This document shows, piece after piece, positions 1 to 6,066 of a stretch of 8,074 nt of DNA. The stretch is from Candidatus Bathyarchaeota archaeon. Lineage in GTDB: Archaea > Thermoproteota > Bathyarchaeia > Bathyarchaeales > DTEX01. Positions within the stretch are counted from its first letter, which is position 1, and each line of letters opens with the position of its first letter. A program made the translations under genes and the position numbers. A model generated the notes under the pieces. That model ran no database searches. It was given only the letters and a program-made list of their open reading frames with translations, and was not told the origin of the DNA. The stretch lies in the NCBI GenBank assembly GCA_003601695.1, contig PIYH01000059.1, forward strand, positions 1 through 8,074, read 5' to 3'.

Positions 1-589
1 ACCGAGCCGGCTTATCCATCAATCTTGCTCATCTTCAGCCCCTTTTCGTCTCGATATTCGGCTTTTTCTTTCTGAAAGAGAGAATTCATAAATACGATGT
101 GATTGGAGGCGTCATGATAGGGCTTGCCGTTATCCTAATAATTGGTAGGATCCTTGACAATATAGTGAATCTTAAGTTGGGAAATATGGGAGACCTTGCG
201 GTTTTGCTGGCAACGCTTGGATGAGTCTTAGTGGCAATACCTGGCAAGCGGTTAACGAAATATGCTAGCAGCATCTTAATCGTGAGCTATAGGTTTCCCG
301 TCGCATCTACATTTTTCTTTCCGCTGTTGCTGTTTCTTAATCATCCCGCGATAAAGTCTATTTATCAAGTACTTCTCGAAGTGGTTGTCGGGTTAGGATG
401 CATCTTCTACTATGAGAACTTAAGAGAATAAAGGCATGTCAAGTAGCGCTTACGGAGCTCTCATCACCATTTTTCGCAGCCGCCCCCGCATGGATTATAC
501 TTGGCGAGTATATGACAATAATGCAGATTATCGAAGCGTTACTACTCACCGCTGGATTGACCATACTGACACGGAGAAGCTCATATTGA
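1..589 (+). pseudogene. EamA/DMT-family transporter, broken, 5' end outside window
   Basis: Reading one frame from base 3, then another after about 427, gives the last two thirds of a drug/metabolite-transporter (EamA) permease of the cytoplasmic membrane. Visible landmarks in order are QPLFVSIFGFFFLKERI (end of the first EamA repeat), a helix GVMIGLAVILIIG, then a second repeat with ATLG-stop-SLVA, VSYRFPVAS, GLGCIFYYENL, and after the frameshift QVALTELSSPFFAA, WIILGEYMT and a last helix ending LTRRSSY. Two lesions are seen: TGA at 222-224 where this family usually has Trp (TGG to TGA), and loss of one base near 427 that moves the frame from YYENLRE to IKACQVAL. The stop is at 587-589. The substrate cannot be told. 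The gene converges on the next one. Family call is firm; whether the lesions are real or sequencing errors is not known. Confidence 0.8.
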
Positions 590-714
590 ATTCCTTGATA
601 CATACTCGTCAAATCAATAGCTTCTATATGTTCACACTTAAGAACCGACGACGCAACGTATCGCCATTAGATATTGATGCGATAAAAAACATTTCAAAAG
701 TACCTACACTCAAG

Positions 715-1371
715 TTAAGGATGATGGTATGACGAATTTAAATTGAGGAATGGATTTGCTTTTCTTTCCTGACCTATAGTTGTCTTTTCGCCGTGGCCTG
801 GATATACTATGGTTTCGTCTGGAAGCTTTAGAAGCCGCTCATTTAATGATTTCAAGAGCTTTCGTAGAGAAGCTCCCGGAAGATCTGTTCTCCCAACGGA
901 GCCTGCGAAGAGCGTGTCGCCAGTGAATACTGCATTCTCTTCTATGCAGAGGAGAGATATGCTTCCCTCAGTATGGCCGGGAGTATGCATCACCGTGAGT
1001 CTCAATTCTCCGATTTCTATCTTTTCACCATCTTTAAGCAGCCTGTCAGGCTTTGGAGATGATATGTTAAGGCCGAGCATATAGGATAGGTTTCTACGTG
1101 GATCAGAAAGTATGCATGCATCATCTGCATGTATGAGTAGCTCAGCTCTTAGAGAATCCTTGAGGAATCTGTTTCCGCTTATGTGGTCGAAATGTCCATG
1201 CGTGTTGACGATATACTTTACTTTGGCTCCGCTACGCCTTATCCCATCTAAGATAGCACTCGACTCTTCAATGGAAAATCCGGGATCTATAATGAGAGCC
1301 TCATGAGTCCTCTCGCATGTGAGAAGGTAGCAGTTAGTTGCGAGAACACCTACAGTCATGGATTTTATCAT
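715..1371 (-). CDS. Metallo-beta-lactamase-fold hydrolase, glyoxalase II-like
   Basis: A 218-residue cytosolic MBL-fold hydrolase. The metal-binding signature THGHFDH (His58, His60, Asp62, His63) is complete, followed by TPGHTEGS (His133), FTGDTLFAGSVGRTD (Asp152) and YPGHG (His193), which together hold two metal ions. The ending GHGEKTTIGQERKANPFL is typical of the YcbL/glyoxalase II-like group of thioester or glyoxalase-type hydrolases; the natural substrate cannot be read from sequence. I chose ATG at 1371 rather than the GTG at 1380 or ATG at 1377, because AGGTGAT at 1382-1376 makes a Shine-Dalgarno four bases before it. The start then reads MIKSMTVGVLATNCYLL, matching the usual family N-terminus. 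It is a single gene, convergent with the transporter remnant and about 300 bases downstream of the 99-residue minus-strand gene. Confidence 0.88.
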   Translation of the reverse strand: MIKSMTVGVLATNCYLLTCERTHEALIIDPGFSIEESSAILDGIRRSGAKVKYIVNTHGHFDHISGNRFLKDSLRAELLIHADDACILSDPRRNLSYMLGLNISSPKPDRLLKDGEKIEIGELRLTVMHTPGHTEGSISLLCIEENAVFTGDTLFAGSVGRTDLPGASLRKLLKSLNERLLKLPDETIVYPGHGEKTTIGQERKANPFLNLNSSYHHP

Positions 1372-1375
1372 ATTC

Positions 1376-1382
1376 ATCACCT
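1376..1382 (-). promoter_or_regulatory. Ribosome-binding site of the MBL-fold gene
   Basis: On the minus strand this reads AGGTGAT, complementary to the archaeal 16S rRNA 3' end, four bases before the ATG at 1371. It overlaps two possible earlier starts (1380 GTG, 1377 ATG), which argues against both of them. Confidence 0.55.
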
Positions 1383-1679
1383 AAGAGTTTAAGGATAAAT
1401 CAATTCGTCAACTGCTCTTTAGCGTTTCCTTCCATGAGGAAGTAAATCCTAATAATTCCCTTAATACTTAAGGATGACGTCAGAGGAAACTTATCAAATA
1501 AGCGTATAGGCCTACGTGGTTAATCTTATAGACCCAGAAATTCCCTTAAATCGAATGACCTTAATATTTGAGGGAGTTCATCTCTTATCAAGGATAAAAT
1601 CTTTAACGTTAAAGGATTACGAAATATTCTCCAGTTTTTAAGCATAAATATAAGGGCTATTAGAGTTGAAAAATCTAGA
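1383..1679. other. Gene-poor spacer between the MBL gene and the 99-residue gene
   Basis: No convincing gene is seen in about 300 bases. An 11-bp direct repeat, AATTCCCTTAA, occurs at 1454-1464 and 1539-1549. A minus-strand reading of about 39 codons (MLKNWRIF...EFLGL, ending at 1526) has protein-like composition but no recognised family and no clear ribosome-binding site. It may be a remnant. An AT-rich stretch at 1394-1400 (minus TTTATCC) could be the TATA element of the MBL gene, but its distance to the ATG is short. Confidence 0.4.
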
Positions 1680-1979
1680 TTACCAAAACACCGTCTTTGT
1701 AGGCTTTCCCAAGAGCACTGCTTCTGTTTCGTCAGGCTCAAGTGTTTTTCTAACGCCGATCTTATAGTGCCAATCGAAGCAACAGTAACGGACGACCTTC
1801 ACCTTTTTTCCTTTAATCTCTTTCGGCATCACTTCGTTTGGTGTACGTTTCGAAAAGTTTGTAAGTTCAACTGTGAATATACATTTCTCCCATTTATTCC
1901 CTTCTTCATCAATTGTGAACTCGCCTGTTCTTTCTATGTCTATAACTTTTCCTTGGAGCTTTCTAATTCTCTCCGTCAA
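1680..1979 (-). CDS. Small hypothetical protein, 99 residues
   Basis: I do not recognise the family. The protein starts with TTG at 1979 (reads MTERIRKLQGKVIDIERTGE) and ends KPTKTVFW. The start is supported by AGGTGGG at 1994-1988, eight bases upstream, and a TATA-like ATAAATAT at 2023-2016. It is rich in alternating beta-type segments (GKVIDIERTGEFTIDEEG, KCIFTVELTNF, KKVKVVRYCCF), has no membrane helix or signal peptide, and carries a Cys pair at 66-67. The strand-rich pattern would suit a small OB-like or beta-barrel fold, which is inference only. It stands alone, upstream of the MBL gene in the same direction with a gap of about 300 bases, so cotranscription is doubtful. Confidence 0.65.
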   Translation of the reverse strand: MTERIRKLQGKVIDIERTGEFTIDEEGNKWEKCIFTVELTNFSKRTPNEVMPKEIKGKKVKVVRYCCFDWHYKIGVRKTLEPDETEAVLLGKPTKTVFW

Positions 1980-1987
1980 TCTAGAAA

Positions 1988-2023
1988 CCCACCTGCTTGT
2001 TACACATGACTTGCAATATTTAT
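1988..2023 (-). promoter_or_regulatory. TATA element and ribosome-binding site of the 99-residue gene
   Basis: On the minus strand ATAAATAT (2023-2016) is followed about 22 bases later by AGGTGGG (1994-1988), then the TTG start at 1979. The spacing would give a very short leader, with the transcript starting at or just before the ribosome-binding site. Confidence 0.4.
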
Positions 2024-2038
2024 GTCTTTTATTATATT

Positions 2039-2339
2039 TTATGCAGCCGCAGCCTTTATCACGTTTTCCATCTCAGTCATCGTAGTTGTAAGTAGAGCTG
2101 ACATGCCAACTATTATTTCCACTATCTTTTTCACGCCTTCTATATCCAAATTAAAAATTAACAATAACATCTCTAAGCTTACTCAAAATCTCATCTTCAG
2201 CCCCATAAAGGATCGGGAGGATCTTTTCGAGAAAGAAAAGAATGCACTTGAAAGATTTGCTGGTTTCCCTTGAGATTCTAGGCTTTACGATGTTGTTGCA
2301 TGTTGAATTTTGGGAACCCTTTTTTGAGATATTCTCAAC
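2039..2339 (-). pseudogene. Possible frameshifted small gene (remnant)
   Basis: Two minus-strand readings abut and look like one helical protein. The upstream one (open from 2339 to a stop at 2151) ends LEKILPILYGAEDEILSKLR then DVIVNF. The downstream one contains NLDIEGVKKIVEIIVGMSAL and ends ENVIKAAAA at 2039. Removing one T from the T5 run at the junction (2152-2158 region) would fuse them as ...DVIVNFNLDIEGVKK. No start codon is found in the upstream frame, so the 5' part is also damaged or missing. If only the downstream piece is real, it could begin with ATG at 2170 and encode 43 residues. I do not recognise a family. A plus-strand reading of similar length overlaps it and looks less protein-like. 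Confidence 0.25.
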
Positions 2340-2582
2340 CTATCGTTTCTTTACGCTTATGGGAGCCAAGGCTCAGGTAAAAGCCATCTTATAACCACAG
2401 CTATCTCTTGAGATACGGTTTTTATGGTTACGGATATCCCTCATAGAAAAAGAAAGTCGTCACCCGAGTTTCACTATCTGAAAACTGAACACTTATAACA
2501 CCAAGGTTCACCAGAACCATAGAGATCCCAAAAAATTATAATTCATGCTCTACTACTAAACCCTCGGTTAAAGGGAACTAAA
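2340..2582. other. Upstream region of the methyltransferase gene
   Basis: No gene is seen. Two short related dyads lie in or just before this stretch: TTGAGA-TAT-TCTCAA at 2324-2338 and ATCTC-TT-GAGAT at 2404-2415. They could be regulator sites for the gene at 2583, but they are short and unproven. Confidence 0.3.
2534..2543 (+). promoter_or_regulatory. TATA box of the methyltransferase gene
   Basis: AATTATAATT, preceded by an A-rich stretch, lies about 45 bases before the ATG at 2583. A start of transcription near 2564 would leave a leader of about 20 bases containing AAAGGGA (2570-2576) as ribosome-binding site. Confidence 0.5.
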
Positions 2583-3554
2583 ATGAAGCCTAAGGAAAAG
2601 GTGATGCTAGCTATTGAAGGAGGAGAGCTGGAAGCACCTCCCGTACTGCCACTAATAGGAACCCACTCGGCAATAGTAGCGAATAGGGATCCAAGAGAAG
2701 CATTTCACGATGGTAGACTAATGGCAGAACTACAGATGAGGATAACTGAGTTCTACCAGCCAGACGGCGTGTTCCATTACATGGACCTCACGTTAGAAGC
2801 GGAGGCGCTGGGCGCCGAGATAGAATTTAAGGGAGACTTCCCTACGATAACTAGGCACCGCATCCCAGAGGATATAAGATTTGATGAGGGAAAAGGGAGA
2901 GTAGGGAAGTTCATAAGGGCAGTGAGGATGTTGCATGAGAAGCTGGGCAACAAGCTATTCGTAGGCGCGTACGTGACTGGCCCCCTAACAATGGCTATGC
3001 AACTGCTCGGGTTTAGGGAGATCACAAAAAGACTTATCGGGAAGGGAGATGTGACGGATGATCTGCTCCCAAAACTATCCAAGTTCGCGTCCGATTACGC
3101 TAGAGTACTGGTTGACGCTGGAGCTGATGGCGTGATGGTTCTGGAGCCATATTGTGCTCTGATATCGCCTAAAACGTTCAAGCGCTTAATACCACTCATA
3201 AACGAAGTGTGCCATGTAATATCTTCCAAGGGAGCCTACCCATTCCTTCATATATGCGGTAATACCACTTATCTGCTTAGCCTATTTCCTGAGGTCAGTG
3301 CCTCGGTATACCAAGTTGATTCGATGGTGAGCTTAAGGGAGGCTAGGAAAATACTTGGCATTAAGTGCCTGATGGGTAATGTTAGCACATCGCTACTCCT
3401 AACTGGAGATACAGAGAGCATTGTTAGCGCCGCGAGGAAATGTTTGGAGGAGGCTGGGACACGCTATTATATCATGAGTGGTGGTTGCGAGGTGCCCCCG
3501 CGGACACCGCCAGAGAACCTTAAAACGTTGATAGAAGCAGCTAGAAATATATAA
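2583..3554 (+). CDS. URO-D-superfamily corrinoid methyltransferase (MtaA/MtbA/CmuA-like)
   Basis: A 323-residue cytosolic protein of the uroporphyrinogen decarboxylase superfamily. Family members move methyl groups between corrinoid proteins and an acceptor thiol such as coenzyme M, or from a substrate to a corrinoid. The zinc-site pattern of the methyltransferase branch is present: LHICGNTT (His223, Cys225) and SGGCEVPPRTP (Cys302). Other landmarks are GAYVTGPLTMAMQLLG near 136-151, ADGVMVLEPYCALISP near 180-195, and GNVSTSLLLTGD. The length matches the family (about 320-350), and Cys225/Cys302 argue against a true haem-pathway HemE. No corrinoid protein or methylamine/methanol methyltransferase partner lies nearby, so the substrate is open. 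The ATG is preceded by AAAGGGA. It is transcribed alone and converges on proS. Confidence 0.82.
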   Translation: MKPKEKVMLAIEGGELEAPPVLPLIGTHSAIVANRDPREAFHDGRLMAELQMRITEFYQPDGVFHYMDLTLEAEALGAEIEFKGDFPTITRHRIPEDIRFDEGKGRVGKFIRAVRMLHEKLGNKLFVGAYVTGPLTMAMQLLGFREITKRLIGKGDVTDDLLPKLSKFASDYARVLVDAGADGVMVLEPYCALISPKTFKRLIPLINEVCHVISSKGAYPFLHICGNTTYLLSLFPEVSASVYQVDSMVSLREARKILGIKCLMGNVSTSLLLTGDTESIVSAARKCLEEAGTRYYIMSGGCEVPPRTPPENLKTLIEAARNI

Positions 3555-3625
3555 ATTCATAAGGAATCATATGCTTGATGACGTTTATGTTTTCCTTTAA
3601 ATGATCTTTATTAGCGAATTGGAAG

Positions 3626-3631
3626 AAAAAA
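3626..3631 (-). terminator. T-run terminator after proS
   Basis: Six T residues on the minus strand, 21 bases after the proS stop and without a clear hairpin, fit archaeal intrinsic termination. The opposing gene has only a T4 and T-rich patch near 3585-3598 in this spacer. Confidence 0.45.
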
Positions 3632-3651
3632 TCGGTTTTCCTCTTTATCAT

Positions 3652-5070
3652 CTAGTATGCTTTAGCTACGTACACTACTTTTTCCGCTTTTCTCCCGCAT
3701 ATTATACATTTGTATTCTGGTTTTTCTTCAACGTTGACCCTGTATCCTCTTATTTCTCCTCCGGATTCCTCCCTGATCCTTTCGGCACATTCAATCTTTC
3801 CACACCAGCAAATCCTCGCAATTTTCTTTGATTTTATAGTCTCTTTCAAGGCCTCTGTGTCTTCAGCGTTTATCGTCATCTCCCTTAGAGTTGAAAGGCT
3901 TTTCTCTCTCAGTTTCTTATCGATCTTCCCCAACTCTTCCATTATTGCTTTAGGAGTTTCTTCCAAGGGAACAGTTCTTCTCTCCAAATTTACTCTCTCA
4001 CAAATCGTCACTTTATTCTCTTTTAGATCCTTTGGCCCCACCTCGATCCTGACGGGAACTCCGAACATCTCCCAGTAATAATATTTTTCTCCAGGGGTTC
4101 TATCGGTCTCATCTATCCACGTCCGGAATCCCGCGGATACTATCTTCTCATAGACGCTTCTGGAATATTTCTCTATATCATCTTCCAGCCCCTTATATGG
4201 TATCGGTATCACAACGACTTGAACTGGGGCTATCTCCGGCGGAAGTACTAATCCATGATCGTCTCCATGCTGAGCTATTATGGCCGCTAACACACGGCTT
4301 ATTCCAAATCCATAGCATGTCTGGATAACATGTCTTTGCACTCCGTCTATATCCTCGTATGTTATCTTAAATGCTCGTGAGAAATTCTCTCCTAAATTAT
4401 GTACCGTTCCTATCTGGTTGACTCTTCCATCCGGGTTCCAAGCGTCAAAGGCTATCGAGTAGGCTGCTCCTGCAAACTTGTCGAAGTCCGGTCTCCTAAG
4501 AATATAGTAGCTCAGCCCTAATTTTTTGAAGATTTCATCGTAGATTTCTATTGCTTGCTTCACTTGTTCCTCAGCTTCCTCCCAGCTTCTATGCGCCGTG
4601 TGAGCCTCGTTCCAGAGAAACTCCCTCATTCTGAAAAGCGGCCTTGTCGCTTTCGTTTCGTATCTGTAGACGGAGACACTCTGGAATATCTTCAGCGGCA
4701 GATCTGCATGCGACCTTATCCATTGAGAAAACATTGGGTACATCGCTGTTTCTGAAGTCGGCCTTAAGAGCATCCTCTTCTTTAGTTTTCTGCCTCCGGC
4801 ATGAGTTATCCAGAAGACCTCTGAGGTAAAGCCCTTGATATGCTCAGCTTCCTTCTTGAACATTTCCTCTGAGATCGCCACTGGAAAGAGCATGGGAATA
4901 TGTCCGGTCTCCTCAAGTCTCCTCTCAAGCATCTCGATTATCTTTCTAACTATCTTTGCGCCCCACTCCTTGTATACTGCGAATCCCTTGATTGGATATC
5001 GGTTATCCATGATCTCCGCGTTTAAGAGCAATTCATCGAACCATTTGCTGAAACTTTCATACTTCTTCAT
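3652..5070 (-). CDS. proS: Prolyl-tRNA synthetase, archaeal/eukaryotic type
   Basis: A 472-residue class II aminoacyl-tRNA synthetase that activates proline with ATP and charges tRNA-Pro in the cytosol. Visible parts are motif 1 around GHIPMLFP (56-63), the substrate loop RPTSETAMYP (103-112), motif 2 FRMREFLWNEAHTAH (146-160), motif 3 GFGISRVLAAI (254-264), then the anticodon-binding domain (about 285-385). The archaeal-type C-terminal zinc domain carries Cys421, Cys423, Cys428, Cys455 and Cys458 and ends YVAKAY. There is no bacterial-type editing (INS) insertion between motifs 2 and 3. Length and motifs are complete. The ATG at 5070 has AGAAGGG six bases upstream and begins MKKYESFSKWFDELL, as expected. 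The gene is divergent from the aIF2-beta gene, sharing a 109-base promoter region. Confidence 0.97.
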   Translation of the reverse strand: MKKYESFSKWFDELLLNAEIMDNRYPIKGFAVYKEWGAKIVRKIIEMLERRLEETGHIPMLFPVAISEEMFKKEAEHIKGFTSEVFWITHAGGRKLKKRMLLRPTSETAMYPMFSQWIRSHADLPLKIFQSVSVYRYETKATRPLFRMREFLWNEAHTAHRSWEEAEEQVKQAIEIYDEIFKKLGLSYYILRRPDFDKFAGAAYSIAFDAWNPDGRVNQIGTVHNLGENFSRAFKITYEDIDGVQRHVIQTCYGFGISRVLAAIIAQHGDDHGLVLPPEIAPVQVVVIPIPYKGLEDDIEKYSRSVYEKIVSAGFRTWIDETDRTPGEKYYYWEMFGVPVRIEVGPKDLKENKVTICERVNLERRTVPLEETPKAIMEELGKIDKKLREKSLSTLREMTINAEDTEALKETIKSKKIARICWCGKIECAERIREESGGEIRGYRVNVEEKPEYKCIICGRKAEKVVYVAKAY

Positions 5071-5076
5071 CTTTAA

Positions 5077-5128
5077 CCCTTCTCTTTCTGAGATGCTTTT
5101 TGCTTTAGTCCTCTAGCCCTTTATTTTT
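5077..5128 (-). promoter_or_regulatory. proS promoter and ribosome-binding site
   Basis: On the minus strand AAAAATAAAGG at 5128-5118 is the best TATA-like element, and AGAAGGG at 5083-5077 is a good ribosome-binding site. The implied leader is about 25 bases. Confidence 0.35.
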
Positions 5129-5131
5129 CGG

Positions 5132-5171
5132 ATAAATATTTTAGGTGATAAATTCTTTATATATTGTGAGG
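5132..5171 (+). promoter_or_regulatory. Promoter and ribosome-binding site of the aIF2-beta gene
   Basis: ATAAATATT at 5132-5140 is a TATA box about 45 bases before the ATG. GTGAGG at 5166-5171, eight bases before the ATG, is the ribosome-binding site. A second TATA-like patch at 5156-5163 is too near the start codon unless a leaderless transcript is made. Confidence 0.5.
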
Positions 5172-5179
5172 ATTCAGGT

Positions 5180-5590
5180 ATGAGTTTAGATTATGAGAGA
5201 ATGCTGAACGAGGTCTACAAGGCTCTTCCTCCCTCAGTTTTTAAACGTGAGAGATTCGAAATTCCAAAGCCTCTCGTGACGATCTCCGGATCCAGAACCA
5301 CTCTGCATAACTTTAAAGAAATCTGTGATGTAACTAATAGGAAACCTGAACACGTATTGAAGTATCTTTCTAGAGAACTCGCTACAGCCGCTACTGCCGA
5401 AGGGGGAAGAGCTATCTTCCAAGGGAGATTTGAGGCTGAAACCATTGAGAGACTGATTAAACGCTACATTAACGAATATGTCATATGTCCAATCTGTAAG
5501 AGGCCGGATACAAAGATCGTCAAGGAGAAGAGGCTATACTTCCTTCAGTGCGAAGCATGCGGAGCTAGATCTCCCTTGAGACCTATCTGA
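5180..5590 (+). CDS. eif2b: Translation initiation factor 2 subunit beta (aIF2-beta)
   Basis: A 136-residue protein, the normal size for archaeal aIF2-beta. It is the beta subunit of the heterotrimeric GTP-binding factor that brings initiator Met-tRNA to the small ribosomal subunit. Seen in order: the N-terminal helix that contacts the gamma subunit (DYERMLNEVYKALP), the alpha-beta core with SGSRTTLHNFKEICDVTNRK (37-55) and GGRAIFQGRF (76-84), and the C-terminal zinc ribbon with CPIC (Cys103, Cys106) and CEAC (Cys124, Cys127), ending RSPLRPI. All four zinc ligands are present. The ATG at 5180 is set by GTGAGG upstream. The DUF424 gene follows after 18 bases, so the two probably form an operon. 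Confidence 0.97.
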   Translation: MSLDYERMLNEVYKALPPSVFKRERFEIPKPLVTISGSRTTLHNFKEICDVTNRKPEHVLKYLSRELATAATAEGGRAIFQGRFEAETIERLIKRYINEYVICPICKRPDTKIVKEKRLYFLQCEACGARSPLRPI

Positions 5591-5608
5591 ACGGAAAGAT
5601 TCTGGAAG

Positions 5609-5914
5609 ATGCTAGTATTGGAGGCCTATGTTAAGATTCGAAGATGGAGGAGACAGGTTCTTTTAGCCGCCTGCGACGCTGATATCCTCGGCAAAACCTT
5701 CGAGGATTCAGGGATAGTCTTCGAGGTTAAAGAAGAGTTTTATAAGGGATTTAAGACAAGCATCGAGGAAGCCGTAAACCTAATTGAAAAGAGCACAATT
5801 GTGAATCTTGTTGGAACAAGGATTGTTAAGCGAGCTATAGAGCGCGGCTACGTTCATCCAGAAGCAGTCATAGAAATAAGCGGAGTTCCACACGCACAGA
5901 TAATTAAAATGTAA
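5609..5914 (+). CDS. DUF424 domain protein
   Basis: A 101-residue member of the archaeal DUF424 family, whose function is unknown. Family hallmarks are ACDADILGKTFED near the N-terminus (20-33), FEVKEEFYKG, the segment STIVNLVGTRIVKRAIERG (62-80) and the near-invariant ending IEISGVPHAQIIKM (88-101). Being 18 bases behind the aIF2-beta stop, it is probably cotranscribed, which supports a role linked to translation; that link is inference from context. The ATG at 5609 has GGAAG directly before it at poor spacing. The first few residues (MLVLEAYVKIRR) extend slightly beyond what I expect, but no better start is visible. Confidence 0.9.
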   Translation: MLVLEAYVKIRRWRRQVLLAACDADILGKTFEDSGIVFEVKEEFYKGFKTSIEEAVNLIEKSTIVNLVGTRIVKRAIERGYVHPEAVIEISGVPHAQIIKM

Positions 5915-5934
5915 ATTGACACTTTCCTAGCACG

Positions 5935-5949
5935 AGAAAAAGGTATAAG
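5935..5949 (+). promoter_or_regulatory. tRNA-Cys promoter (BRE plus TATA)
   Basis: Purine-rich GAAAAAGG followed by TATAAG is a good archaeal BRE/TATA pair. Transcription would start near 5972, about 20 bases before the tRNA. A weaker TATA-like GTTTATGT near 5955-5962 is an alternative. Confidence 0.45.
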
Positions 5950-5990
5950 AGCAAGTTTATGTTTGAATATCTCTGGGCTGTTCAGACAAC

Positions 5991-6066
5991 GCCGGGGTGG
6001 CCGAGAGGTTCAGGCGGCGGGCTGCAGACCCGCTATACATGGGTTCAAATCCCATCCCCGGCTCCA
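5991..6066 (+). tRNA. tRNA-Cys: tRNA-Cys (anticodon GCA), CCA encoded
   Basis: The whole cloverleaf can be drawn by hand. The acceptor stem is GCCGGGG (5991-5997) with CCCCGGC (6056-6062). The D-stem is GCC/GGC, and the anticodon stem is GCGGG/CCCGC around loop CTGCAGA, giving anticodon GCA. The T-arm is ATGGG-TTCAAAT-CCCAT, the discriminator base is U (expected for Cys), and CCA follows at 6064-6066. There is no intron and the variable loop is short. Its last 20 bases are the integration target of the element that follows. The tRNA stays intact because the element carries the same 3' end. Confidence 0.97.
6047..6066 (+). repeat. attL core: 3' end of tRNA-Cys
   Basis: The 20 bases from the T-loop to CCA are repeated exactly at 7448-7467. 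The flanks differ on both sides (C before here, A before there; ACTAGC after here, TTTTAC after there), so the repeat limits are sharp. This is the tRNA-side junction of the integrated element. Confidence 0.9.

Noticed and set aside
436..732. Plus-strand reading of 98 residues
   Set aside because: It is in a different frame from the transporter C-terminus, which gives a recognisable EamA ending over the same bases; its own sequence is arginine-rich and unlike a protein family.
1526..1741. Minus-strand reading of 71 residues
   Set aside because: Its first part overlaps the 99-residue gene in another frame and lacks a supported start; only the last 39 codons could be a remnant.
2022..2273. Plus-strand reading of 83 residues
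   Set aside because: No ribosome-binding site, low-complexity hydrophobic start, and it overlaps the more protein-like minus-strand pieces.
2583..3554. Calling the gene hemE (uroporphyrinogen decarboxylase)
   Set aside because: The His223/Cys225/Cys302 zinc pattern belongs to the corrinoid methyltransferase branch, and no haem-pathway gene is nearby.
3710..4078. Long plus-strand reading opposite proS
   Set aside because: Serine- and phenylalanine-rich antisense shadow of an unmistakable prolyl-tRNA synthetase.
5959..6066. ATG at 5959 as the natural start of the integrase
   Set aside because: It would translate the whole tRNA and has no ribosome-binding site. The ATG at 7432, with GGAG six bases upstream, rejoins the gene exactly across the repeat.
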